Shown here: positions 36,277 through 44,699 of the stretch, piece after piece
Layout: the number at the start of each line of letters is the position of its first letter
How positions within the stretch are numbered: the first letter of the stretch is position 1
Assembly (NCBI RefSeq): GCF_021183625.1
Contig: NZ_CP089214.1
Location: forward strand, 5,828,001 to 5,892,000
Length of the DNA: 64,000 nucleotides
From: Nocardia asteroides
Lineage (GTDB): Bacteria; Actinomycetota; Actinomycetes; Mycobacteriales; Mycobacteriaceae
Direction: 5' to 3'
The notes under the pieces: model-generated
What the model was told of the DNA's origin: nothing
The model's database searches: none
Seen by the model: the letters and a program-made list of their open reading frames with translations, nothing else
Program-made: the position numbers and the translations under genes

Positions 36277-36293
36277 CCTGAACGGCGTTCAAG
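36277..36293. promoter_or_regulatory. BioQ operator 2 between bioQ and bioB
   Basis: CCTGAACGGCGTTCAAG, centred exactly 21 bp (two helical turns) from operator 1. This suits cooperative binding on one face of the DNA. Confidence 0.85.
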
Positions 36294-36326
36294 TCGGTGG
36301 GCTACCTCGGCGAAGAAGGGATTCAC

Positions 36327-37340
36327 ATGACCCAGGCACCCGTGCTCACCGACATTCTGGCGCGCGCCCGCGAGCAGGTGCTCGAGCGCGGCACCGGGCT
36401 GGACCGGGAGCAGACGCTGGAGGTGCTCGAGCTCGGCGACGACCGGCTGGAGGAGCTGCTGGCGCTGGCGCACGAGGTGCGGCTGCGCTGGTGCGGCCCC
36501 GAGGTCGAGGTCGAGGGCATCATCAGCCTGAAGACCGGCGGCTGCCCGGAGGACTGCCACTTCTGCTCACAGTCCGGGCTCTTCCAGTCGCCGGTGCGCG
36601 CGGCCTGGCTGGACATCCCGAGCCTGGTCGAGGCGGCCAGGCAGACCGCGAAGACCGGCGCCACCGAGTTCTGCATCGTGGCGGCGGTGCGCGGCCCGGA
36701 CGAGCGGCTGATGGCGCAGGTGGCGGCCGGGGTGGAGGCGATCCGCAACGAGGTCGACATCCAGGTGGCCTGCTCGCTCGGCATGCTCACCCAGGAGCAG
36801 GTGGACCAGCTCGCCGCCATGGGCGTGCACCGGTACAACCACAACCTGGAGACCGCGCGCTCACACTTCCCGAACGTCGTCACCACGCACAGCTGGGAGG
36901 AGCGCTTCGAGACCCTGCGCATGGTGCGCGCGGCGGGCATGGAGGTGTGCTGCGGCGGCATCCTCGGCATGGGCGAGACCCTGGCGCAGCGCGCCGAGTT
37001 CGCCGCCGACCTGGCCGCGCTCGACCCCGACGAGGTGCCGCTGAACTTCCTCAACCCGCGGCCGGGCACCCCCTTCGGCGACCTCGAGGTGCTGCCGGCG
37101 GCCGACGCGCTGCGCGCGGTGGCCGCCTTCCGGCTGGCGCTGCCGCGCACCATGCTGCGCTTCGCCGGCGGCCGGGAGATCACGCTCGGCGACCTCGGGG
37201 CGAAGCAGGGCATCCTCGGCGGCATCAACGCGGTGATCGTCGGCAACTACCTGACCACCCTCGGCCGCCCGGCCGAGCGCGATCTGGATCTGCTCGGCGA
37301 GCTGAAGATGCCGATCAAGGCACTGAACGAAACGCTCTGA
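36327..37340 (+). CDS. bioB: Biotin synthase
   Basis: A 337-aa radical SAM enzyme inserting sulfur into dethiobiotin. The [4Fe-4S] motif is GCPEDCHFCSQSGLF (CxxxCxxC, about 72-79). ATEFCIVAAVRGP, RYNHNLETARSHFPNVVTTHSW and EVPLNFLNPRPGTPFG are family landmarks. The ATG at 36327 has GAAGAAGGG 7 nt upstream, which decides against the GTG at 36297 inside the operator region. bsaP and a DUF2567-like gene follow, the same triplet I recall in M. tuberculosis (Rv1589-Rv1591). Confidence 0.95.
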   Translation: MTQAPVLTDILARAREQVLERGTGLDREQTLEVLELGDDRLEELLALAHEVRLRWCGPEVEVEGIISLKTGGCPEDCHFCSQSGLFQSPVRAAWLDIPSLVEAARQTAKTGATEFCIVAAVRGPDERLMAQVAAGVEAIRNEVDIQVACSLGMLTQEQVDQLAAMGVHRYNHNLETARSHFPNVVTTHSWEERFETLRMVRAAGMEVCCGGILGMGETLAQRAEFAADLAALDPDEVPLNFLNPRPGTPFGDLEVLPAADALRAVAAFRLALPRTMLRFAGGREITLGDLGAKQGILGGINAVIVGNYLTTLGRPAERDLDLLGELKMPIKALNETL

Positions 37341-37375
37341 CCGGTGCGATGAGCGAGAGACCACTGGGTACTGTC

Positions 37376-37591
37376 ATGGCCATGGAGGAGCGCTACAACC
37401 CGTTCACCGGCGCACCGATCGTGCCCGGCGCCGAGGCCGCGTTGCCCGCGGCGGCCGCGCTCGGGCTGGAGCCGCCGCGGTACTGCGAGCGGTGCGGCCG
37501 CCGCATGGTGGTGCAGGTGAGCCCGGACGGCTGGTGGGCGCGCTGCTCCCGGCACGGGATGCTGGATTCCGCCGCGCTGGAACGCCGCTAG
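37376..37591 (+). CDS. bsaP: Biotin synthase auxiliary protein
   Basis: A 71-aa protein with a C-x2-C motif in RYCERCGRRMVVQV, followed by SPDGWWARCSRHG. Short actinobacterial proteins of this type directly follow bioB and have recently been described as BsaP, needed for biotin synthase activity. The three Cys and one His suggest a metal or Fe-S site. Start choice is uncertain: ATG 37376, ATG 37382 or ATG 37349 (80 aa, 8 nt after the bioB stop) are in frame and none has a good ribosome site. The stop overlaps the GTG of the next gene. Confidence 0.8.
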   Translation: MAMEERYNPFTGAPIVPGAEAALPAAAALGLEPPRYCERCGRRMVVQVSPDGWWARCSRHGMLDSAALERR

Positions 37592-38247
37592 TGGCCGGCC
37601 GGATGCGCCGCGAGCTGCGCGGTGCGCTCGCGATCGCGGTCGGGGTGCTGGTGGCCGGTGCGCTGCTCGGCGTCGCCTGGGGCTTCCTCGCCCCCGCCGA
37701 GCGCCTCGTCGTGGTCACCGACGGCCGCGGCGCGCCACTCACCGGCGAGAGCCTGCACCGCTTCGACGCGCTGGCGATCTTCGTCTGTTTCGGCGCCGGG
37801 CTCGGGCTGGTCTCGGCCGTCGCGGCCTGGCGGGCGCGCTCGGTGCGCGGGCCGCTGGTGCTGCTCGCGCTGCTGCTCGGCTCGGCCGCGGGCGCCTACG
37901 CCATGGCCGATATCGGCGAGCTGGTGGCCGAGGTGCGCAATCCGCGCCCGGACGATCCCGTCGTCGGGCAGATCGTCACGCTGCCCGCCGAGGTGGAGGC
38001 GTGGCAGGCGCTGCTGATCCAGCCGCTGCTGGCCGGGCTGGTCGTCCTCTTCCTCGCCGCGCTGAGCACCGCCGAGGATCTCGGCACCGGGTTCACCGGG
38101 CCGTTCGGGGAGAGCGAGCCGGTGCTGAAGGCGGGCGCCGACCCGGACCGTCCGGCGGCCGAGGCGTACTCGCTCGGTTCGGAGCACCCGGTACGAACGG
38201 CTCAGCCGGATTCCGGCTGGTCCCGCCCCGGCTCGCCGGAGCGCTGA
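37591..38247 (+). CDS. DUF2567-like membrane protein
   Basis: A 218-aa protein with four predicted transmembrane segments (about residues 8-33, 62-84, 92-112 and 149-169) and an acidic, disordered C-terminal tail of about 50 residues. Position after bioB-bsaP and topology match the DUF2567 protein Rv1591 of M. tuberculosis (recalled). The function is unknown. The start is the GTG at 37591, sharing its first base with the bsaP stop; an ATG at 37603 is the alternative. Confidence 0.75.
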   Translation: MAGRMRRELRGALAIAVGVLVAGALLGVAWGFLAPAERLVVVTDGRGAPLTGESLHRFDALAIFVCFGAGLGLVSAVAAWRARSVRGPLVLLALLLGSAAGAYAMADIGELVAEVRNPRPDDPVVGQIVTLPAEVEAWQALLIQPLLAGLVVLFLAALSTAEDLGTGFTGPFGESEPVLKAGADPDRPAAEAYSLGSEHPVRTAQPDSGWSRPGSPER

Positions 38248-38372
38248 CGCTGCGGAGAATCCGTTCGCGCGCACGTCATTCACCGTTTCCGCCCCGATTC
38301 GCGGCCAGGACATCCGCGTGTCCGCCCGGATGTCCGGTGCGAAACCCGCTGCGCCTGCTCGATCCTGGGGAG

Positions 38373-39110
38373 ATGACGGAGACCGAGCTCGACCTCTTGC
38401 CGGTGCCCGACGAGCTACGCCGCGCGCTGGCGGGCGACTACGCCGACCGCGCCCTGATGGTCACCGGCCAGCGGGTGCGGGTGGACCTGGACTGGTGGAA
38501 CACCTCCCTGGTGAAGCTGGGCGCGCCCGGCGGCTGCCTCTGGGTGGACGGCACCGACACCGGCCAGGTCGACGTGACCCGCGCGCACGTCTTCGCCGCC
38601 GCCGACCAGGGCGTCTGGCCGCTGCTGTGGCTCTCCATGGCCTGGGGCACCGGCTCCCGGCGCAGGCTGGTGCACAGGCGGATGCGCGCGGCCGCCGCCG
38701 ACCCGGAGCGCTACGCCGCCGCGCTCACCGCCGCCGCGCGGGCCGCCGCCGACGCCCCCGAGCACGCCTACGCCCTGCTCTACCCCGGTGACCGCAGCCT
38801 GGTCCCCACCCTCGGCCCCTCCTTCTTCACCAAGTTCCTCTACTTCGCGGGCGCCGGGAACCCGGTGCACCGCAGCCGGATCCTGGACAGCCGGGTGGCC
38901 CGCAGCCTGCACCGCGCGGGCTGGCGCTCGCTGAAGACCGGCGGCGCCTGGCCCGCCCGCACCTACGGCCGCTACACCGGCCTGCTCGACGCCTGGACCG
39001 CCACGCTGAGCGCCGAGCTCGGCCACCAGGTCGCGGCCGACACCGTCGAGCGCTGGCTCTTCGACCAGGGCGCGGGCGCGCAGCTCCGGCCGGTCAGCTC
39101 CGTGGCCTGA
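38373..39110 (+). CDS. Putative OGG-fold (8-oxoguanine glycosylase-like) protein
   Basis: A 245-aa helical protein. LGPSFFTKFLYFAGAG, HRSRILDSRVARSLHRAGW and YTGLLDAWTATLSAELG recall the actinobacterial family annotated as 8-oxoguanine DNA glycosylase OGG-fold. A canonical helix-hairpin-helix with catalytic Lys/Asp is not evident, so enzymatic activity is uncertain. GGGGAG lies 4 nt before the ATG at 38373. The 126 bp before it hold no other gene. The 3' end overlaps the convergent nrtR. Confidence 0.6.
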   Translation: MTETELDLLPVPDELRRALAGDYADRALMVTGQRVRVDLDWWNTSLVKLGAPGGCLWVDGTDTGQVDVTRAHVFAAADQGVWPLLWLSMAWGTGSRRRLVHRRMRAAAADPERYAAALTAAARAAADAPEHAYALLYPGDRSLVPTLGPSFFTKFLYFAGAGNPVHRSRILDSRVARSLHRAGWRSLKTGGAWPARTYGRYTGLLDAWTATLSAELGHQVAADTVERWLFDQGAGAQLRPVSSVA

Positions 39111-39789
39111 GCGCCGCGAACTCGTCGGTGACCCGCAGCTCGGAGTCGGTGAAGCGGTAGAGCGCCGCCGGGCGCCCGCCGCTGCGGCCCGGGGCGGCGG
39201 TGGCGCCGGTCGGCGTGATCACCGTGCGGCGGCTCAGCACCCGCTGCAGGTTCGTGGTGTCCACGTCGTAGCCGAGTGCGGCGCAGTAGATCTCGCGCAG
39301 GGTGGACATGGCGAAGCGCTCGGGGGCGAGGCCGAAGGCGATATTGGTGTAGGAGAGCTTGGCGGCCAGCCGGTTCCGCGCGTGCTCCAGCACCGTGCCG
39401 TGGTCGAACGAGGTCACCGGGAGCGCGGAGAGCGGGTGCCAGGCGGTGTCGTCCGGGAGCCGCGGGTCGGCGGTCATCGGGACGAGCCCGAGGTAGGCCG
39501 AGGCGATCCGGCGCGGGCCGGGCACCCGGTCCGGTGCGCTGAAGACCGAGAGCTGCTCCAGGTGGCTGAGCTCGCGCACGTCCACCTTCTCGGCCAGCTG
39601 CCTGGCGGCCGAGGCGTCCAGATCCTCGTCCGCGCGCAGTTTTCCGCCCGGCAGCGACCAGGTGCCCCGCTGCGGGTCGAGCGCGCGCTCCCAGAGCAGG
39701 ACGGCGAGCTCGGGTCGGCGACCTGCGGAAACGTCGCGAACCTGGAACACCGCGGTGAGCGATTCGTGGATGGTGCTACTATGGGTCAC
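39094..39789 (-). CDS. nrtR: Nudix-related transcriptional regulator of NAD synthesis
   Basis: A 231-aa protein with an N-terminal Nudix-like domain (LPGGKLRADEDLDASAARQLAEKV, about 48-71) and a C-terminal winged helix ending in LYRFTDSELRVTDEF. The Nudix box lacks the canonical REx2EE pattern (here ARQLAEKV), as in NrtR regulators that bind ADP-ribose without efficient hydrolysis. It is divergent from nadABC, its expected target. The GTG at 39789 is supported by TACAAT 7 nt upstream, implying a leaderless message. That -10 box lies inside the palindromic operator, so autoregulation is likely. Confidence 0.88.
   Translation of the reverse strand: MTHSSTIHESLTAVFQVRDVSAGRRPELAVLLWERALDPQRGTWSLPGGKLRADEDLDASAARQLAEKVDVRELSHLEQLSVFSAPDRVPGPRRIASAYLGLVPMTADPRLPDDTAWHPLSALPVTSFDHGTVLEHARNRLAAKLSYTNIAFGLAPERFAMSTLREIYCAALGYDVDTTNLQRVLSRRTVITPTGATAAPGRSGGRPAALYRFTDSELRVTDEFAALRPRS
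39777..39782 (+). promoter_or_regulatory. Candidate -10 box of nadABC
   Basis: TACTAT lies inside the first codons of nrtR. A start near 39789 would give a leader of about 77 nt that begins with the NrtR palindrome. Confidence 0.5.
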
Positions 39790-39812
39790 GTTTTCGATTG
39801 TAAGTCGAAAAC
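39790..39812. promoter_or_regulatory. NrtR operator with embedded nrtR -10 box
   Basis: Perfect 8-bp arms GTTTTCGA and TCGAAAAC flank a 7-bp centre. Minus-strand TACAAT (39802-39797) within it is 7 nt from the nrtR start. The site is also transcribed at the start of the nadABC leader, so bound NrtR could both block its own promoter and act as a roadblock for nadA. Confidence 0.75.
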
Positions 39813-39865
39813 CTGGTTCGGTGCGAATCCGGCGACGAGGGCCGGCGCACGAGGAAGGAGCCGTC

Positions 39866-40891
39866 ATGGCGATGCCAGCACTGATGGAACAGGTCGTGGA
39901 CGGGCCCGAGGGGTACGAGGGCGTGCAGGCGGGGCCGGAGTGGGCCGCCGAGGTGCGGCGGCTGGCGAAGGCGCGCAACGCCACCATCCTGGCGCACAAC
40001 TACCAGCTGCCGGAGATCCAGGACATCGCCGATCACGTCGGCGATTCGCTCGCGCTCTCCCGGCTGGCGGCGGAGGTGCCGGAGGAGACCATCATCTTCT
40101 GCGGCGTGCACTTCATGGCCGAGACCGCCAAGATCCTCAGCCCGGAGAAGACCGTGCTGATCCCGGATCAGCGCGCGGGCTGTTCGCTGGCCGACTCGAT
40201 CAAGGGCGACGAGCTGCGCGCGTGGCGCGCCGAGTTCCCGGACGCCGTCGTCGTCTCCTACGTGAACACCACCGCCGAGGTGAAGGCGCTCACCGACATC
40301 TGCTGCACCTCGTCGAACGCGGTCGACGTGGTCGCCTCCATCGACCCGGAGCGCGAGGTGCTCTTCCTGCCGGACCAGTTCCTCGGCGCGCACGTCAAGC
40401 GGGTCACCGGCCGGGCGAACATGCACATCTGGGCCGGGGAGTGCCACGTGCACGCCGGCATCAACGGCGACGAGCTCGCCGAGCAGGCGCGCACGCACCC
40501 CGACGCCGAGCTGTTCGTGCACCCGGAGTGCGGCTGCGCGACGTCGGCGCTGTACCTCGCGGGCGAGGGATCGTTCCCGGCCGACCGGGTGCACATCCTC
40601 TCCACCGGCGGGATGATCGAGCAGGCGAAGGCGGCGAAGTCGTCGCAGGTGCTGGTCGCGACCGAGATCGGCATGCTGCACCAGCTGCGCAAGGCCGCGC
40701 CCGGCATCGACTTCCAGGCCGTGAACGACCGCGCCTCCTGCCGCTACATGAAGATGATCACCCCGGCCGCGCTGCTGCGCTGCCTGGTCGAGGGCGCCGA
40801 CGAGGTGCACGTCGACGCCGAGGTGGCCGCGCTCGGCCGCGGCTCGGTGCAGCGCATGATCGCGATCGGCAACCCCGGCGGCGGGGAGTGA
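39866..40891 (+). CDS. nadA: Quinolinate synthase
   Basis: A 341-aa [4Fe-4S] enzyme condensing iminoaspartate with dihydroxyacetone phosphate to quinolinate. ILAHNYQLPEIQDIADHVGDSLALS, FCGVHFMAETAKIL, TDICCTSSNAVDVV, HPECGCATSALYLAG and NDRASCRYMKMI carry the conserved residues; cluster cysteines are the ones in ICC, ECGC and ASC. The ATG at 39866 has GAGGAAGGAG 5 nt upstream. It is the first gene of nadABC. Confidence 0.96.
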   Translation: MAMPALMEQVVDGPEGYEGVQAGPEWAAEVRRLAKARNATILAHNYQLPEIQDIADHVGDSLALSRLAAEVPEETIIFCGVHFMAETAKILSPEKTVLIPDQRAGCSLADSIKGDELRAWRAEFPDAVVVSYVNTTAEVKALTDICCTSSNAVDVVASIDPEREVLFLPDQFLGAHVKRVTGRANMHIWAGECHVHAGINGDELAEQARTHPDAELFVHPECGCATSALYLAGEGSFPADRVHILSTGGMIEQAKAAKSSQVLVATEIGMLHQLRKAAPGIDFQAVNDRASCRYMKMITPAALLRCLVEGADEVHVDAEVAALGRGSVQRMIAIGNPGGGE

Positions 40892-42522
40892 CCGGGTTCG
40901 TCCCGCGCACGGTTCCGGTCGCCGTCGACTGGGAGGCCGCCGCCGATCTGGTGGTGATCGGCGGCGGCGTCGCCGGGCTCACCGCGGCCCGCACCGCCTC
41001 GCTGCGCGGGCTGCGGGTGCTGACGCTGAGCAAGGGCGGCCCCGCCGACACCGCCACCCAGTACGCGCAGGGCGGCATCGCGGTGGTCGCGCCGGAGGGC
41101 GACTCGGTCGACGCGCACGTGCGGGACACCGTCGCGGCGGGCGCCGGGCTCTGCGACGCCGCGGCGGTGCGCTCGATCGTGGCCGGTGGGCAGGTTGCCG
41201 TCGCGGCGCTCACCGACCTCGGCGCCGTCTTCGACCTGGGCCGGGACGGCCGGGTGGCGCGCACCAGGGAGGGCGGGCACAGCATCCGCCGGATCATCCA
41301 CGCGGGCGGCGACGCCACCGGCGCCGAGGTGCAGCGGGCGCTGCGCGCCGCCGGGCTGCCGGTGCTCTTCGGCGCGGCGGCGGGCGAGGTCCTGCTCGGT
41401 GCCGACGGGGTGCGCGGCGTGCTGGTGATCTCCGAGCGCGGCACCGGCGTGGTGCACGCGCCCGCGGTGCTGCTCGCCACCGGCGGGCTCGGGCAGCTGT
41501 ACGCGCTGAGTACGAACCCGGACGGCGCCACCGCCGACGGGGTCGCGCTGGCGCTGCGGGCCGGGGCGGCCGTCGCCGACCTGGAGTTCGTGCAGTTCCA
41601 CCCGACCGTGCTCTACACCCCCGGCGGGCTCGGGCGCAGGCCGCTGATCAGCGAGGCGGTCCGGGGCGAGGGTGGCGTGCTCGTCGACCTCGCGGGGCGC
41701 TCGGTGACCGCGGGGGTGCACCCGCGCGGGGACCTGGCGCCGCGCGACGTGGTCTCGCTGGCCATCGCCGCGCGGATGCGCGAGACCGGCGCCGACCACG
41801 TCCTGCTCGACGCCACCGGCATCGCCGGGTTCGCCGCGCGGTTCCCGACCATCACCGCCTCCTGCCTGGCCGCCGGGATCGACCCGCGCACCGACCCGAT
41901 CCCGGTCGCGCCGGCCGCGCACTACCAGTGCGGCGGGGTCGTCACCGACACCGAGGGCCGGACCGGGGTTCCCGGGCTGTACGCGGCGGGCGAGGTGGCG
42001 CGCACCGGGCTGCACGGCGCCAACCGGCTGGCCTCGAACAGTCTGCTAGAGGGGCTGGTCGTCGGCGAGCGGGCCGGTGCGGCGGCGGTCGAGCGGCGCG
42101 GTGCCGCGGCCGAGGTGACCGAGGTCGGGCGGGGCGCCGCCGAGGTCGCGCCGCGCGCCGCCGTGCAGCGGCTGGCCACCGCGCACGCGTCGGTCGTCCG
42201 CGACGCCGACGGACTGGACCGGGCGCGGCGCCGGCTGGCCGAGCTGAGCCGTCCGGTGGCTCCGGACGACCGGCACCCGTCGGGCGTCGACGCCGCCGCG
42301 GCCCGCCGGATCACGGCGGTGGAGGACGCCGCGCTCACGCTGACCGCGAAGGCCCTGCTCGCCGCGGCCGCGCTGCGCACCGAGAGCCGCGGCTGCCACA
42401 CCCGCTCCGACCACCCCGGCACCGTCGCGGCGCAGGCACACAGCACCCGCTTCGTGCTCGGCCCGGACGGCACGCCGGTCCCGGCCGGCGCCGCCGACCC
42501 GGCCGTCCCGACCGCCTCCTGA
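40888..42522 (+). CDS. nadB: L-aspartate oxidase
   Basis: A 544-aa FAD enzyme oxidising L-aspartate to iminoaspartate for NadA. The dinucleotide fold is DLVVIGGGVAGLTAARTA (about 15-32). QYAQGGIAVV, the active-site region FVQFHPTVLY, and GLHGANRLASNSLLEGLVVGERAG (about 370) are diagnostic. The GTG at 40888 overlaps the nadA stop. Confidence 0.95.
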   Translation: MTGFVPRTVPVAVDWEAAADLVVIGGGVAGLTAARTASLRGLRVLTLSKGGPADTATQYAQGGIAVVAPEGDSVDAHVRDTVAAGAGLCDAAAVRSIVAGGQVAVAALTDLGAVFDLGRDGRVARTREGGHSIRRIIHAGGDATGAEVQRALRAAGLPVLFGAAAGEVLLGADGVRGVLVISERGTGVVHAPAVLLATGGLGQLYALSTNPDGATADGVALALRAGAAVADLEFVQFHPTVLYTPGGLGRRPLISEAVRGEGGVLVDLAGRSVTAGVHPRGDLAPRDVVSLAIAARMRETGADHVLLDATGIAGFAARFPTITASCLAAGIDPRTDPIPVAPAAHYQCGGVVTDTEGRTGVPGLYAAGEVARTGLHGANRLASNSLLEGLVVGERAGAAAVERRGAAAEVTEVGRGAAEVAPRAAVQRLATAHASVVRDADGLDRARRRLAELSRPVAPDDRHPSGVDAAAARRITAVEDAALTLTAKALLAAAALRTESRGCHTRSDHPGTVAAQAHSTRFVLGPDGTPVPAGAADPAVPTAS

Positions 42523-42554
42523 CCCTCCCGACCCCGACTCCCCGAGGAAGACCG

Positions 42555-43415
42555 ATGACCCTCGACCCCGCACTCGACCGCGACGATCTGCTCGCCCTCG
42601 TCCGCACCGCCCTGCACGAGGACCTGCGCTACGGCCCCGACGTCACCACCACCGCCACCGTCCCCGCCGACGCCACCGTGAAGGCCCGCGTGGTCTCCAG
42701 GCAACCGGGCACCGTGGCCGGGCTCGACGTCGGGCTCCTGGTCCTGGACGAGGTGCTCGGCGCGGACGGCTACGAGGTGACCGCCCGGCTCGCCGACGGC
42801 GCCCGCGTCGCCCCCGGCGACGCCGCGCTGGAGCTCGTCGCCCCCACCCGCGCCCTGCTCACCGCCGAGCGCACCCTGCTCAACCTGCTCTGCCACCTCT
42901 CCGGCATCGCCACCGCGACCGCCGCCTGGGTGGACGCCGTCGACGGCACCGGCTGCCGGATCAGGGACAGCCGCAAGACCCTGCCCGGGCTGCGCGCGCT
43001 ACAGAAGTACGCGGTGCGGGTCGGCGGCGGCGTGAACCACCGCATGGGGCTCGGCGACGCCGCGCTGATCAAGGACAACCACGTCGCCGCCGCGGGCTCG
43101 GTCGTCGCCGCGCTGCGCGCGGTCCGCGCCGCCGCGCCCGGCCTGCCCTGCGAGGTCGAGGTGGACAGCCTGGAGCAGCTGGACGCGGTGCTCGCCGAGC
43201 ACCCGGAGCTGGTCCTGCTGGACAACTTCCCGCTCTGGCAGACCCAGGCCGCGGTGCAGCGCCGCAACGCCGTCGCCCCCGGCACCGAGCTGGAGTCCTC
43301 CGGCGGCCTCACCATCGACGTCGCCGCCGACTACGCCCGCACCGGCGTCGACTACCTCGCCGTCGGCGCGCTCACCCACTCGGTGACCGTGCTCGACCTC
43401 GGGCTCGACATCTAG
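42555..43415 (+). CDS. nadC: Nicotinate-nucleotide pyrophosphorylase (quinolinate phosphoribosyltransferase)
   Basis: A 286-aa type II phosphoribosyltransferase forming nicotinate mononucleotide from quinolinate and PRPP. LNLLCHLSGIAT, DSRKTLPGLRALQKYAVRVGG, NHRMGLGDAALIKDNH and the C-terminal LESSGGLT motif are conserved. The ATG at 42555 has GAGGAAG 5 nt upstream, 32 nt after nadB. It converges on the winged-helix gene with a 4-bp overlap. Confidence 0.96.
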   Translation: MTLDPALDRDDLLALVRTALHEDLRYGPDVTTTATVPADATVKARVVSRQPGTVAGLDVGLLVLDEVLGADGYEVTARLADGARVAPGDAALELVAPTRALLTAERTLLNLLCHLSGIATATAAWVDAVDGTGCRIRDSRKTLPGLRALQKYAVRVGGGVNHRMGLGDAALIKDNHVAAAGSVVAALRAVRAAAPGLPCEVEVDSLEQLDAVLAEHPELVLLDNFPLWQTQAAVQRRNAVAPGTELESSGGLTIDVAADYARTGVDYLAVGALTHSVTVLDLGLDI

Positions 43416-44590
43416 CCCGACAGCTCCTTCTCCAGCGGGGTGCGGAACCGCGGGATGGCCCGCACCTCGCCGTAGAAGGCGCGCATGCGCTCCGCCTCGG
43501 CGGTGATCGCGGTGTCGGCGTCGGCGCCGACCTCCTCCAGCAGCCGCCAGGCGAGCTCGCCGTCCCGGCGCTGGGCCCAGCCGCCGACGATCCGGCCGTT
43601 CCACCAGACGGTGGGGCCGATATTGCCGAAGCGGTCGAAGAGCGCGGGGCCGTGCGGGCCCAGGTACCAGTCGCGCGATTTCCAGCCCATCGGGGTCGGG
43701 TCCAGGTGCGGGAGCAGGGCGGCCCACGGCTCCGGCTCCGCGACCGGCTCGAGGTCGTCGGCGAGGAGCAGCCCCGGCACGCCGTCCAGGTCGACTTCGA
43801 CGGTCTGCACCCCGGTCAGCGCCGCGGTGACGTCGCGCTGGGACCAGCCGGTCCACCACACCAGGTCCGAGAAGGGGGCGGGGCCGAAGGCGCGCAGCCA
43901 CGCTCGGAGCAGGGTCGCGCGCGCCTCAACCAGGGGGATCGCGGGAACGCCCGCCGGAAGCCAGGATTCGATGGGTTCCCAGCGGTACTGGCTGCCCGCC
44001 CAGGTGCCGCCGGGGCGGCCGCGCACGATCCGGCCCTGCGCGCCGAGCAGGACCAGCACCCAGGTGGTGATCGCGCCCGGCTTGGAGTACGCCTTCTCCG
44101 GGGTCGGGTCGACCTTGGTCGCCAGCCGCGGCACCAGCTTGCCGAGCTGCGCGCCGGTCGCCGAACCGGCCTCGAGCAGGGCGCGGTGCGTCTCTTCGGC
44201 GACCTCGTCCAGCCACGCCGCGGTATCGCCGTCGCCGACCCCGGCCTTGCTCAGGAGGCGCGTGTAGTTGCGGTGCTGGGTGACGGCGAGCGCGTCCGCG
44301 CAGGCCGCCTGCAGCACCGGGACCAGCTCGGTCGGGACGACGAACATGGTGCGCCGCATGCCGAGCAGCCGCACCAGCTCGCGCCGGTCGTAGAGCGCCG
44401 CCTCCAGGTCCCCGGGGGTGAGCCCGTGGCCGCGCGCGGCGGTGGAGAGGAAGACGGTCGCCGGGTCGGTGGCGTGCAGCGCCACCATCGAACGCACCAC
44501 CCGCACCACGTCCGCGGTGCGGGCCTCGTGCGCCAGCCGGTGCCGCACGGCGAGCCGCGCCCGCCGCTGAGCCGTATCCATCGCGTGCAT
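43412..44590 (-). CDS. Winged-helix DNA-binding domain protein (HTH_42 / AlkX-YcaQ type)
   Basis: A 392-aa protein of the HTH_42 family: RRARLAVRHRLAHEARTADVVRVVRSMVALHATDPATVFLS at the start, RRELVRLLGMRRTMFVVP and a C-terminal FDRFGNIGPTVWWNGRIVGGWAQRRDGELAW. Relatives (AlkX, YcaQ) are DNA glycosylase-like proteins acting on crosslinks or alkylated bases. A TACGCT box 6 nt before the ATG at 44590, and no ribosome site, favour this start over the ATG at 44581. Confidence 0.8.
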   Translation of the reverse strand: MHAMDTAQRRARLAVRHRLAHEARTADVVRVVRSMVALHATDPATVFLSTAARGHGLTPGDLEAALYDRRELVRLLGMRRTMFVVPTELVPVLQAACADALAVTQHRNYTRLLSKAGVGDGDTAAWLDEVAEETHRALLEAGSATGAQLGKLVPRLATKVDPTPEKAYSKPGAITTWVLVLLGAQGRIVRGRPGGTWAGSQYRWEPIESWLPAGVPAIPLVEARATLLRAWLRAFGPAPFSDLVWWTGWSQRDVTAALTGVQTVEVDLDGVPGLLLADDLEPVAEPEPWAALLPHLDPTPMGWKSRDWYLGPHGPALFDRFGNIGPTVWWNGRIVGGWAQRRDGELAWRLLEEVGADADTAITAEAERMRAFYGEVRAIPRFRTPLEKELSG

Positions 44591-44596
44591 GCGCGC

Positions 44597-44602
44597 AGCG
44601 TA
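44597..44602 (-). promoter_or_regulatory. -10 box of the HTH_42 gene (leaderless)
   Basis: TACGCT on the minus strand, 6 nt before the ATG at 44590. Confidence 0.45.
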
Positions 44603-44699
44603 ACCAGGGGCGGTGACAGGGCGGGAACACCTGTGCGAGTTTCGCGGTTGTCGCGAACGAGGCGCGCACCCGGGCGCCGCACCGCGGCGAGGAGGCCCG

